DNA of 9,156 bases from Candidatus Hydrogenedentota bacterium (GTDB taxonomy: Bacteria; Hydrogenedentota; Hydrogenedentia; Hydrogenedentales; GCA-2746185). The DNA is taken from NCBI GenBank assembly GCA_030123645.1, contig JASJYE010000073.1:1-9156 (forward strand), written 5' to 3'. Positions within the stretch are counted from its first letter, which is position 1. Each line of letters starts with the position of its first letter. Under the pieces are notes generated by a model. The model saw only the letters and a list, made by a program, of their open reading frames with translations. It had not been told where the DNA came from and did no database searches. The position numbers were made by a program, and so were the translations under genes. Below are positions 1-7,258 of this stretch, one piece after another.

Positions 1-1244
1 GAGTATCCGTAGAATCCGGCAAGTGGTATGTGATTCAGGTGGGCGGGACGATCCTGTTTGCTGCGTGGCTTCTCGCCGGGATGCTCGGGGGCCGTCCGCG
101 GGTGCGATGGGATGCGTTGACCGTGCTCGCCGTGGCCTTCTTCGGCACGCAGTTCCTCTCGTTACTCGGCGCAGCCAACGTGTGGGAGGGCCTCGAAGTT
201 ATCAGCAAACAGGCGGGCCTCCTCGCGATCTTCTTGCTCGTGGCCAACGTCCCGAGGGACACGACGGACCGGGACCGGATTCTTTGGGCTGCGGCCCTGG
301 TCGGCGCAGCCACCGCGATCTACGGGATTGCACAGCATTTCGGCTATGACTTCTTCCCCTGGCAAGAGCATCGCGAAGTGCCCGTCACGCGGGGCGTCTC
401 ATTTTTTGCGCACGCAACTTTCTCCGGCTCGGTATTGATAATAGTGATTCCTCTCACCGTCGGCTTGGCCACGATAAGCAAAAGCATTACAGGGCGGATC
501 GCCGCCTCCATCACTGTCCTACTGATGATGTATCACTTGTCCTTTTCCGGTGCACGCATCGCGACCGTAGGCCTATTCGTGTCCGCGCTCGTTGTAGTGG
601 GCTTGGAATTAGTGGACCGGGCCCGGGCGCGCCGCCGAGAGGCGAAGGCTGGACCCAAGGGATTGCGAGGGATCTTTGTAGGCGTCGCCATCCTACTGGC
701 CGTGATATTGGCCGGCTCGGCGCTCTCGATCAGGGCATGGGACGTGAAAGGAGGCGACCTCTTTTCAATTCGAGAGACGAGTCTCACACAGCGCTTCTTC
801 GCATGGGAAACGGCCTCACGCATATTTCTTAGCAACCCGATCACCGGTATCGGCGTCGGGAACTACGGCGTCGAGAGTCCCCCCTACTGGAACGCGGTCG
901 AGGCCAGCCGCTATGCACGGCATGGCCGCCGCTTTTTCCAGGCGCACAACGAGTACCTCGAGGTGGCCGCCGAACAAGGCCTCCCCGGCATCGCGGTGAT
1001 GCTGGGGCTAACGGCATTCGCCCTGGCTGGGAGCTACCGCCTTTCCCGGCGTCAATCCCCCTCCGCGAGAGAGAGGCGTCTTGGATTGGCGCTCTTCGCC
1101 GCCGTCGTGGCGACGAGTATCGACGCGACCGTCACGTTCACGTTGCAAAATCCGGGCTCCGCACTCTTCTATTGGGTCTTGTGGGGCCTGATTTCATTCG
1201 GGCTGGCTTCGCAAACGCCGGCCTCGAACACCCCTGCCAACTGA
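1..1244 (+). CDS. O-antigen ligase / Wzy polymerase family membrane protein (5' end outside window)
   Basis: The reading frame is open from the first bases of the window, so the gene is cut at its 5' end. A GTG at 30 is only an internal possible start. The visible part is a multi-spanning inner-membrane protein with many hydrophobic segments, interrupted by one large hydrophilic loop at about bases 735-970. That loop carries GIGVGNYG followed by HNEYLE (His codon at 945) and a GLPG turn before the next membrane helix. This is the pattern of the Wzy_C/O-antigen ligase family, in which a periplasmic loop acts on undecaprenyl-diphosphate-linked glycans. Members either polymerise repeat units (Wzy) or ligate chains to lipid A core or protein (WaaL, PglL), and sequence alone does not separate these. 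The gene precedes a glycosyltransferase on the same strand, which fits a polysaccharide locus. The family call is secure; the exact reaction is not. Confidence 0.88.
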   Translation, partial: VSVESGKWYVIQVGGTILFAAWLLAGMLGGRPRVRWDALTVLAVAFFGTQFLSLLGAANVWEGLEVISKQAGLLAIFLLVANVPRDTTDRDRILWAAALVGAATAIYGIAQHFGYDFFPWQEHREVPVTRGVSFFAHATFSGSVLIIVIPLTVGLATISKSITGRIAASITVLLMMYHLSFSGARIATVGLFVSALVVVGLELVDRARARRREAKAGPKGLRGIFVGVAILLAVILAGSALSIRAWDVKGGDLFSIRETSLTQRFFAWETASRIFLSNPITGIGVGNYGVESPPYWNAVEASRYARHGRRFFQAHNEYLEVAAEQGLPGIAVMLGLTAFALAGSYRLSRRQSPSARERRLGLALFAAVVATSIDATVTFTLQNPGSALFYWVLWGLISFGLASQTPASNTPAN

Positions 1245-1389
1245 GAAAGAAGCGCTACAGACTAGCAGCCTCCTGCCCCAAACTGAGCACTGTGAGCAAG
1301 AGTAGCGAATGTGGCGCATTAGCGAAGCGCAGCGTGATGACGCACATGCTACACTACGCTTTTCGGCAGGCGGGCTTCGAGGACACGAA
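1245..1389 (+). other. Short intergenic gap between ligase and glycosyltransferase
   Basis: This 145-base gap lies between two co-directional genes. The downstream glycosyltransferase frame stays open back past an ATG at 1309, but the family's N-terminus begins at the GTG at 1390, so the gap is probably non-coding. I see no convincing promoter or T-tailed terminator. The two genes may be co-transcribed, though the gap is longer than usual within an operon. Confidence 0.4.
1379..1383 (+). promoter_or_regulatory. Ribosome binding site deciding GTG start at 1390
   Basis: GAGGA at 1379-1383 sits six bases before the GTG at 1390. It supports this start over the upstream ATG at 1309, which has no Shine-Dalgarno sequence and would add 27 residues not expected for the family. 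Confidence 0.6.
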
Positions 1390-2673
1390 GTGAAAATTCT
1401 TCAGATCAACAAATTCTTGTGGCTCTCCGGTGGCGTCGAACGCTACATGTTCGACCTCGCGGATTTGATGGAGTCGAAGGGACACGACATCTGTTATTTC
1501 TCCATGCAGGACGTCGCGAGGAACCGCCCATCACGCCAAAGCCCATACTTTGTCAGCAATATCGACTATAAGAAAATGAGTTTCCTTGGCGCGGCCCGAA
1601 GGGCCTCGAGCATTGTTTCGAAAACCGTGTATTCATTCGAGTCGAAGGCGAAAATCCGCCGGTTACTACGGGATTTAAAACCCGACCTCGCCCATCTCCA
1701 TTCGATCGACCACCAAATTTCCCCGTCTATTTTGCACGTGCTGCGCGAAGAGGGCGTCCCGGTCGTGCAGTCCGTCCACGACTACAAACTCATCTGTCCG
1801 AACTACCAGTTATACGTGCCGCAAAGGGGTGAGCTATGCGAACGCTGCCTCCCCGGAAAGTACCATCATTGCCTTCGCCAGCGCTGCATGAAGAATTCTC
1901 TGGCCGCAAGCGCGCTCGTAACGGGCGCAATGTATCTACATAAGCGCCTTCGCATTTACGAGAACAACGTGTGGTCTTTTCTTTGCTCGACACAGTTCTT
2001 GCTGTCCCAGTTGAAAAAAGGGGGTTTTTTTAACGCGGATACGCTCCGGCACGTGCCACTTTATATAAATCTCGACCGATACCAGGCACGCGATATGCCC
2101 GAGGACTACGCGGTCTACGTCGGGCGGGTCGTGATCGAGAAGGGCTTGAAAACACTGGTGCGCGCCGCCGCGAAGGCGCCGCGCTGCAAGCTTGTCGTCG
2201 TGGGCGAAGGCCCCGCGCGCGCGGAACTGGAGTCCCTCGCAGAAGAATGCGGAGCCGATGGCGTGTCCTTCGTGGGGCGCCAATCAGGGGACGCGCTCAC
2301 GCGCCTTATCGCCCGCGCCCGCTTTCTCGTGTTGCCCTCGGAACTCTATGAGACCTGCGGCCTCGTGCTGTGGGAGGCCTACGCACTTGGCCGGCCCGTG
2401 ATCGCCTCACGGATTGGCGGAATTCCGGAATCCATCGACGAGGGCGAGACGGGTTTGATGTTCGAGCCGGGCAATGTCAGCGAACTTGCAGAGAAAATCG
2501 CGTGGCTCTTCGATCATCCCAAAGAAGCCGAGGAGATGGGAGCCGCAGGCCGAAAAAAGATCGAAGCGATCTGTGCGTCGCATTATGACCGCATGCTCGC
2601 CGTGTACGAGGAGGCCATCGAGGCAATCGGTACGCAACCGGCCGGGCGGGTTCAAACCACAACCGGACTCTGA
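1390..2673 (+). CDS. GT4-family glycosyltransferase with cysteine cluster
   Basis: The protein is 427 residues if translation starts at the GTG at 1390. That start puts the typical GT-B opening (MKILQINKF, then a Gly-Gly-Val-Glu motif at about 14-17) at the N-terminus. The N-terminal half is a GT4 acceptor-binding Rossmann domain. The C-terminal half is a Glycos_transf_1 domain with YVGRVVIEKG near 243-252, VVGEGP near 270-275, and the E-x7-E motif E321/E329 followed by the GRPVIAS and GGIPE segments. These features indicate a retaining enzyme using a nucleotide sugar at the cytoplasmic face of the membrane. Between the domains, cysteines at 136, 150, 153, 161 and 166 follow an HDYKLICPNY motif, an arrangement seen in one GT4 subgroup that could bind metal. 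The probable role is to extend a lipid-linked repeat unit. The sugar donor and acceptor cannot be read from sequence. Confidence 0.9.
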   Translation: MKILQINKFLWLSGGVERYMFDLADLMESKGHDICYFSMQDVARNRPSRQSPYFVSNIDYKKMSFLGAARRASSIVSKTVYSFESKAKIRRLLRDLKPDLAHLHSIDHQISPSILHVLREEGVPVVQSVHDYKLICPNYQLYVPQRGELCERCLPGKYHHCLRQRCMKNSLAASALVTGAMYLHKRLRIYENNVWSFLCSTQFLLSQLKKGGFFNADTLRHVPLYINLDRYQARDMPEDYAVYVGRVVIEKGLKTLVRAAAKAPRCKLVVVGEGPARAELESLAEECGADGVSFVGRQSGDALTRLIARARFLVLPSELYETCGLVLWEAYALGRPVIASRIGGIPESIDEGETGLMFEPGNVSELAEKIAWLFDHPKEAEEMGAAGRKKIEAICASHYDRMLAVYEEAIEAIGTQPAGRVQTTTGL

Positions 2674-2687
2674 AGAGGCTGCTTCAG
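2670..2687. terminator. Small hairpin spanning both stop codons of convergent genes (possible weak bidirectional terminator)
   Basis: CTGAAG at 2670-2675 and CTTCAG at 2682-2687 form a perfect 6-bp inverted repeat around a 6-base loop. The arms contain the TGA of the plus-strand glycosyltransferase (2671-2673) and the TGA of the minus-strand one (2684-2686). There is no T-tract on either side, so an intrinsic terminator is doubtful. Part of the symmetry follows from the two genes sharing the same stop codon. Confidence 0.25.
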
Positions 2688-3802
2688 GTGGCCCGAATTC
2701 GCCTGGATTCGGCCGCCTTCATCAGGACCGCCTCATATTGCTCTGCCAGGTGGTCCCAAGAATAGTATTCGCGACACCTTTCAAGCGCGAGCCCGCGGAG
2801 TTCCTCGACTCGTTCCGGATGGTCAAGCGCATAGGTCATCTTCGCGCGAAGGTCTTCGACCGGGAGATCGAAAAGCAGTGCGGAATCCTGAACTGCGTCC
2901 ACGTTGTCCTCGGTGTTCAGCGTCAACACACACGTGCCGAACCCCATGGCCTTGAGGAGTCCGAGGCTCGTCCCACCCGGCTGGTTCCCGTGAATTGCCG
3001 CGTACGCGCCGTGGTGCAGTTCCTTTACATGATCGGGATCGTAAATTGCCCCTGGAAAAACGATGCGTTCATCCTGCGTGTTGCGCAGAGACGCGGCGTA
3101 GCGGCTGTCGCCCGCTTCGCCGCCACCGAAGAAGAGCTTCTTGTCCGTGTCCAGCCCTTCAAAGGCCGCAATGATGAGTTCACAACTGTTGTCGGGGACG
3201 TGCCGGCTGAGGAACAGGAAATACCCGTCCTTCTCGAGGCCGTATTCCTTCAAGATCTCCGGCTTGGTCGAGACCCCATCGGCGTCCGCGCCGTTTGGAA
3301 TGTGGACCGGGTCGCAGTTGAATTTCTCCGCATAGAACGCGCTTACGGATTTCGCGTCGATGATGAGCCGGTCGCAAACCCGTGCGGCGATGTACGCGGA
3401 GCAGAAAATGAACAGGCGCGCGAAGGGCCCCCACTTGGCGCGGCGCCAGTCGAAGCCGTCCGGGTTCAGGACGACCTTTTGGCCGAAGAGCTTAGGAATG
3501 ATGCAAAGACTCGAGATTGCCGGATTAAAAGCCAGAATAACGTCCGGCTTCTGTCCCAAAACGTGGCAACACGCCAAGAAGGAGTGCGTGTAGGTGTCCG
3601 TCAGCGAGAACTTCAGGCTGGGGAGGTTGATCCGTCTGATTCCCCGGTAAAACTCGAGCGCATCGTCTTCGGTGCCGCTCCTGCAGTAGCACACGACCTC
3701 ATGTCCGCGCTCGACCAGACGCGCGCCGATTTCCTCCGCACAGGTTTCGAGCCCACCGTATTTTGCCGGGACCCCCCGGATTCCCAGAATGGCAATTTTC
3801 AT
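2684..3802 (-). CDS. DUF1972/GT4-type glycosyltransferase (rhamnosyltransferase-like)
   Basis: The protein is 372 residues from the ATG at 3802-3800. This start gives the characteristic opening MKIAILGIRGVPAKYGGLET. A TTG at 3844 in the same frame would add 14 unsupported residues. The opening, the NPDGFDWRR motif (113-121) and IPNGAD (168-173) match the DUF1972-containing GT4 group. That group includes rhamnosyltransferases of polysaccharide assembly such as streptococcal WchF/Cps2T, although rhamnose as donor here is only a guess. The C-terminal donor-binding part contains FLSRHVPDNSCELII near 197-211 and HGNQPGGTS at 271-279. Residue 284 is Lys (codon at 2953-2951), where the family normally has Glu in an LLEAM segment. 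The gene stands alone on the minus strand between polysaccharide genes and presumably acts on the same glycan. No strong Shine-Dalgarno precedes the ATG: a GGAGG lies about 17 bases upstream, rather too far. Confidence 0.88.
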   Translation of the reverse strand: MKIAILGIRGVPAKYGGLETCAEEIGARLVERGHEVVCYCRSGTEDDALEFYRGIRRINLPSLKFSLTDTYTHSFLACCHVLGQKPDVILAFNPAISSLCIIPKLFGQKVVLNPDGFDWRRAKWGPFARLFIFCSAYIAARVCDRLIIDAKSVSAFYAEKFNCDPVHIPNGADADGVSTKPEILKEYGLEKDGYFLFLSRHVPDNSCELIIAAFEGLDTDKKLFFGGGEAGDSRYAASLRNTQDERIVFPGAIYDPDHVKELHHGAYAAIHGNQPGGTSLGLLKAMGFGTCVLTLNTEDNVDAVQDSALLFDLPVEDLRAKMTYALDHPERVEELRGLALERCREYYSWDHLAEQYEAVLMKAAESRRIRAT

Positions 3803-3924
3803 GTGGCTTTTACTTAGGGCCTCCACGCACGCGGGTGCGGCCAATACTAGCAGAACCGATATTTGGAATACACAGATCTTCGGACATACCCTAAGCAGGC
3901 CCTTTCGCGAGTACTACCGACGCC

Positions 3925-3953
3925 AGTATAGCGGCCGAATTTCACTCGATAAA
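3925..3953 (-). promoter_or_regulatory. Candidate promoter for the minus-strand glycosyltransferase
   Basis: On the minus strand, TATACT (3930-3925) is a good -10 match. A weak -35-like TTTATC (3953-3948) lies 17 bases upstream. It would leave a leader of roughly 115 bases. The -35 matches only about half the consensus, so the call is tentative. Confidence 0.3.
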
Positions 3954-3970
3954 TCCTAAGGGCCTTTCCG

Positions 3971-3979
3971 TGCTATCAT
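3971..3979 (+). promoter_or_regulatory. Candidate extended -10 promoter for the priming transferase
   Basis: TGCTATCAT at 3971-3979 fits an extended -10 element (TG, one base, then TATCAT, five of six to consensus). No clear -35 lies upstream, which is tolerated for extended -10 promoters. It would start transcription near 3986 and leave a leader of about 57 bases before the GTG at 4043. Confidence 0.38.
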
Positions 3980-4030
3980 ACGCCCGGTTGACTTGTCTCA
4001 TCCCTTGGGAAGAAGCCGCTGCGCCCTCAA

Positions 4031-4037
4031 AGGTGAT
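4031..4037 (+). promoter_or_regulatory. Ribosome binding site for GTG start at 4043
   Basis: AGGTGAT at 4031-4037 complements the 16S rRNA 3' end beyond the usual GGAGG core and ends five bases before the GTG at 4043. It supports this non-ATG start. Confidence 0.55.
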
Positions 4038-4042
4038 CCGGA

Positions 4043-5509
4043 GTGTCTAGGAACGCAAGATTCATAAGCCGCGTCGCCCCGCTGATTCTCCTCGACATGC
4101 TCCTGGCCATGGCATGCCTCCTGACCGCCTATATCATTCGATTCGGTACTGCAATTGAAAGCCCCGGACTCCTTATCGAAGCGCTCCGGAACGATCGATG
4201 GTTTCAACCCTACATTTCCATCATCATCGCATCGCCCTTTATCCGCGCCTTCACCTACAACCTCTTCGGGATCTACGATGACAGCAGCCTGAACCGTTCC
4301 GCGGCGGCAAATCTTCTCGACATCAGTAAAGCAGTTACCACCGGCTCCGTTGTCCTTGTTGTCATCGCGTTCATGTACCGAAGCGTCTCTGAGTTCCCCG
4401 AGTTCGGCTATTCACGTCTCATATTCGGCATGGACTGGATCCTGAACCTCGTGTGCGTCGCCGGCCTGCACACCATCGTCGCCGCCCTACGAAACGAGCT
4501 TCTCCGCCGCGGAATCGGTTACCGGCGCGTCGCCGTCCAGGGCGCGGGCCTCGCAGCACAATCCTTGCTCAGGGAGCTCAGCGAGTTTCCCGACAGACGA
4601 TATCGCATAGAAGGATTTATCGCCAACGACGTTCCAGAGGACGCGCCCGTCCTAGAGCGCGGCGCATTCAAGCACCTGGGCGAGACCAGTGAAATACTCG
4701 AAATTATCAACCGCTACAACCTCGATGAAGTGGTCGTGACCAACGCCGGCTCGCTCGGTTCAGGCCTGATGACTTTCGTCGAGGAATGCCATAAACGTAA
4801 CGTGCTGGTAAAGCTGTCGCTCGATTTCTACGGCATCCTCACTCAGGGGCGAAAGCTCGAAGAAATGGGCGGACAGCCCGTGATACAAGTAAACGAGATC
4901 GCGATCGAGGGCTTTGCCCGAATACTCAAGCGGCTCGAAGATATCGTCGTTTCGATTCTTTTGCTGATAATTACCTTTCCACTTTGGGTCGCATTGGCGC
5001 TACTCATTAAGGGAGAAAGTCCTGGGCCGATCCTCTTTCACCAAGAACGCGTAGGCAAGAACGGCCGCACATTCAAGATGTATAAATTCCGTTCCATGTA
5101 CCGCGACGCCGAAGATCGAAAGGGAGAATTGGACGAGGACAACGAAGCCGAGGGGCTGATTTTCAAAATGCGCGACGATCCGCGCGTCACACGCATCGGG
5201 CGCGTCTTGCGCCGAATGTGCCTCGACGAAATTCCCCAGTTTCTAAATGTGCTCCGCGGCGAAATGAGCATCGTCGGCCCCAGACCGCCCGTACCCGACG
5301 AGGTCGCCCGATACAACGACCGAGACATGATGCGCCTCGTGGCCACCCCCGGCATCACCGGCCTGTGGCAGGTCAATCGGGGCCACCGTTATTCGTTTGA
5401 AGATGTGATCAATTGGGACACATATTATATCGAGAACTGGTCGCTCTGGCTGGACATCAAGATTATGCTTAGAACAATCTGGGTGGTCCTGAGCGGCCGA
5501 GGCTTCTAG
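4043..5509 (+). CDS. Polyisoprenyl-phosphate sugar-phosphotransferase (priming glycosyltransferase, WbaP/WcaJ type)
   Basis: This 488-residue integral membrane enzyme would transfer a sugar phosphate from a UDP-sugar to undecaprenyl phosphate, the first step of repeat-unit assembly. About four N-terminal membrane segments lie near residues 10-33, 55-78, 98-115 and 127-150. A Rossmann-like soluble domain follows, with GAG at 167-169. After it comes the reentrant or hydrophobic helix at about 300-323 that opens the bacterial sugar transferase domain (PF02397). That catalytic domain carries KMYKFRSM (345-352), the catalytic Asp-Glu pair D395-E396 in CLDEIPQF, VGPRPP (411-416), and PGITGLWQV (436-444). 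The length and domain order match the long-form family (WcaJ, WbaP, EpsE-like). The sugar (glucose, galactose or other) cannot be assigned. The gene has its own likely promoter upstream and is followed by a TPR protein on the same strand after an 86-base gap. Confidence 0.95.
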   Translation: MSRNARFISRVAPLILLDMLLAMACLLTAYIIRFGTAIESPGLLIEALRNDRWFQPYISIIIASPFIRAFTYNLFGIYDDSSLNRSAAANLLDISKAVTTGSVVLVVIAFMYRSVSEFPEFGYSRLIFGMDWILNLVCVAGLHTIVAALRNELLRRGIGYRRVAVQGAGLAAQSLLRELSEFPDRRYRIEGFIANDVPEDAPVLERGAFKHLGETSEILEIINRYNLDEVVVTNAGSLGSGLMTFVEECHKRNVLVKLSLDFYGILTQGRKLEEMGGQPVIQVNEIAIEGFARILKRLEDIVVSILLLIITFPLWVALALLIKGESPGPILFHQERVGKNGRTFKMYKFRSMYRDAEDRKGELDEDNEAEGLIFKMRDDPRVTRIGRVLRRMCLDEIPQFLNVLRGEMSIVGPRPPVPDEVARYNDRDMMRLVATPGITGLWQVNRGHRYSFEDVINWDTYYIENWSLWLDIKIMLRTIWVVLSGRGF

Positions 5510-5595
5510 CGAGCAAGTGAGACCTTCTCAAACACTGAATTGCATTCTCATGTAGTGGCGGCCTTCCCGTGGTTGTAAACCTTGAACAACAACCT

Positions 5596-6885
5596 ATGAA
5601 ACGTGTCGCAGTCTCGAAGTCCCTCTGGGCCCGGCTGTTTTTCATATTGATCGTCTTCTCGGGGCTCGCCTTTCAGATTTTGTTCACCTCGAAGCTCCTC
5701 ATTGCCGAGGCATTCACAAGCCAGGGCATGGCGGCCCAGAGCGCGCTCTATCCCGAGATCGCCTTGAAGTCATACGAGCGGGCCTACCGATGGAACGATC
5801 ACGATCCGAACCTGCTCTATTTGCTCGGAGTCCTCAGACGACAATTAGGGAAAGATGAAGCCGCTGCGGAGGCCCTGGCGCGGGGTCTCGATCTGGCGCC
5901 GCATGAAATCCCCACACTGATTGCCTATGCCGAGCGACGCGCGTTCTCGGGCGACATGCGGCATGCAGAAAACATGATCGAGCGCGCATTGGCACTCGCG
6001 CCCGGCTACTGGAGGACGGAACAAGCCGCCGGTTTGCTGCGTGGGCTGCAGCGAGATCATGCGGGCGCGGCGGCACACTTCAAGAGGGCCGTGAAACTCT
6101 CAGGGAAGCCGGAGGCTGGGCTCCTCAACAACTTGGCGAACGCCCTCTACGAGCAGGGCGAGCCTGCGCAGGCCCTTCGATACGCCGACGCCGCCCTGAG
6201 ACTACAGGAGCTTAATCCGGACCACCACCTGGTTCGCGCGAAGGCCTTGCTCGCCCTCGATCGCATCGACGAGGCCTTCAATGCGCTGCGCTGGGCGGAG
6301 CGCGTCTACAGCAGGCGGGTCAGCGAGAATCTGCCTGAACAAGGCAAGCTCGACGAGGCGAGGCGCCACCTTGTCCCGGCGCTGATCGCGCGAAAGAGGC
6401 CGGATCGGGCCATCGAGGTTCTCTCCAGCTTAGCGGCTTCGCAGGGCCCTACGGACGAGGTGACGGCTCGCGCGCGCGAGCTTCAGATCGCACTCGATAC
6501 CTTAGAAGGACATCAGAACTCCGCGGCCCAATTCAATTTAGGCAAAGTCATGATGATCATCGGGGATTACGAAGCCGCTGACGTGGCCCTGGCGAGAGCG
6601 CCGAGCGGGCTGCCCAAGGAGCAAGAAGTAATGCGCGTCATTATGAGGGCACAAAGTTTATTCCTGCTTGCGCGGCCGCAGGAGGCGCTGACCCTTCTCC
6701 AAGAGGTCGCAGAACAGGATAGGCATAATCTGGAGTACCGAATTGTCCTCGCCGATGCCCTGGAGGCCTCTGGCGATGCCGCCAGGGCACGCCAGGAGTA
6801 CTCCAACGTTCTCCAAAAATTCTCTCTTCCCGACGACCTGCGAGATCGCGTTGAAGCGCGCCGCGACGCACTTCTCCCTCAGTAA
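5596..6885 (+). CDS. Membrane-anchored TPR-repeat protein
   Basis: The protein is 429 residues from the ATG at 5596. A GTG at 5569 would add nine residues, and neither start has a clear Shine-Dalgarno. I prefer the ATG because it gives a basic N-terminus (MKR) directly before a single hydrophobic helix at about residues 11-33. No signal-peptidase or lipobox site is evident, so this looks like an N-terminal anchor with the rest soluble, probably periplasmic. Residues 45-235 contain repeated 34-residue TPR-like helix pairs, with signatures such as PNLLYLLGVLRRQLGKDEAA, ANALYEQGEPAQALRYADAA and RAKALLALDRIDEA. More such pairs occur near 320-425. TPR proteins of this sort act as scaffolds, and next to a priming transferase it may assist polysaccharide assembly, but that is inferred from position alone. 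Its last seven bases overlap the end of the convergent zinc-ribbon gene. Confidence 0.85.
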   Translation: MKRVAVSKSLWARLFFILIVFSGLAFQILFTSKLLIAEAFTSQGMAAQSALYPEIALKSYERAYRWNDHDPNLLYLLGVLRRQLGKDEAAAEALARGLDLAPHEIPTLIAYAERRAFSGDMRHAENMIERALALAPGYWRTEQAAGLLRGLQRDHAGAAAHFKRAVKLSGKPEAGLLNNLANALYEQGEPAQALRYADAALRLQELNPDHHLVRAKALLALDRIDEAFNALRWAERVYSRRVSENLPEQGKLDEARRHLVPALIARKRPDRAIEVLSSLAASQGPTDEVTARARELQIALDTLEGHQNSAAQFNLGKVMMIIGDYEAADVALARAPSGLPKEQEVMRVIMRAQSLFLLARPQEALTLLQEVAEQDRHNLEYRIVLADALEASGDAARARQEYSNVLQKFSLPDDLRDRVEARRDALLPQ

Positions 6886-7217
6886 ACGTACTTCTCGAAG
6901 TCCTGACCACAGTACTGGCACTTCCAATGTTTGGAGGAGGAAATGCGTTTGCAACGCGGGCAGCGGAGCGGAACGTTGCTGATCTTTCCGTCTTCGACAC
7001 CATCGCGCAGGTCAACATCGCGCATCCGTCCTTCGAGATCCTCCTCGGTGAGCTTCAGGCCGTCCCGAACCAGTTCCCAAAGAACTCGATGCTCGAGTTC
7101 CACACGTTGCAGCTTTCGTTCCAACTCCGCCACTTTCGACTGGAGCGAATAGCCGGCCGTTTCCCTGCGGCCGGAATGCCCTGACGGTCCTCCGGGCGAT
7201 CCACCGTAATACGCCAT
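6879..7217 (-). CDS. Small coiled-coil and zinc-ribbon protein, function unknown
   Basis: The protein is 112 residues from the ATG at 7217-7215, which has a strong GGGAGGG Shine-Dalgarno five bases upstream. The frame stays open further upstream to 7328, but that extension has no such support. Residues 1-22 are rich in Gly, Ser and Pro and probably disordered. Residues 24-52 form a charged heptad-like helix (SKVAELERKLQRVELEH), a probable short coiled coil. An acidic stretch follows at about 57-77. The C-terminus is a zinc ribbon with CPRC at 86-89 and CQYC at 100-103 (CxxC-x10-CxxC), ending in an aromatic tail. There is no signal peptide or membrane segment, so it is likely cytoplasmic. I do not recognise the family. 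A coiled coil plus treble-cysteine-pair layout could serve protein or nucleic-acid binding, but no function can be assigned. It is convergent with the TPR gene and divergent from the UDG-family gene. Confidence 0.8.
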   Translation of the reverse strand: MAYYGGSPGGPSGHSGRRETAGYSLQSKVAELERKLQRVELEHRVLWELVRDGLKLTEEDLEGRMRDVDLRDGVEDGKISNVPLRCPRCKRISSSKHWKCQYCGQDFEKYVY

Positions 7218-7222
7218 GACTT

Positions 7223-7229
7223 CCCTCCC
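7223..7229 (-). promoter_or_regulatory. Ribosome binding site deciding the zinc-ribbon start
   Basis: On the minus strand, GGGAGGG (7229-7223) lies five bases before the ATG at 7217. It is the main reason for choosing this start over in-frame codons farther upstream. Confidence 0.75.
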
Positions 7230-7258
7230 CTCGATTTCCCCTTCATTGCCCCACACTC

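Larger units (their letters stand above)
3803..4042. promoter_or_regulatory. Divergent intergenic region between two polysaccharide genes
   Basis: This 240-base non-coding stretch separates the divergent glycosyltransferase (minus) and priming transferase (plus), so promoters for both should lie here. It holds a CTTAGGG at 3813-3819 and its inverted copy CCCTAAG at 3889-3895. A further CCTAAG at 3955-3960 is followed, like the copy at 3890, by a GGCC/CCTTT-rich stretch. Their role is unknown. I see no RNA gene or small ORF that I can support. Confidence 0.5.

Noticed and set aside
1309..1389. Earlier ATG start at 1309 for the GT4 glycosyltransferase
   Set aside because: It has no Shine-Dalgarno and adds residues before the canonical GT-B first strand, which begins exactly at the GTG at 1390 behind GAGGA.
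2474..3817. Long plus-strand open frame of 447 codons opposite the DUF1972 glycosyltransferase
   Set aside because: It runs antisense to a gene with clear family motifs and also overlaps the end of the upstream glycosyltransferase. Its translation has no recognisable domain and is typical of a GC-rich shadow frame.
5518..5530. TGAGA-CCT-TCTCA hairpin after the priming transferase
   Set aside because: A 5-bp stem with a 3-base loop and no T-tract is too weak to call a terminator.
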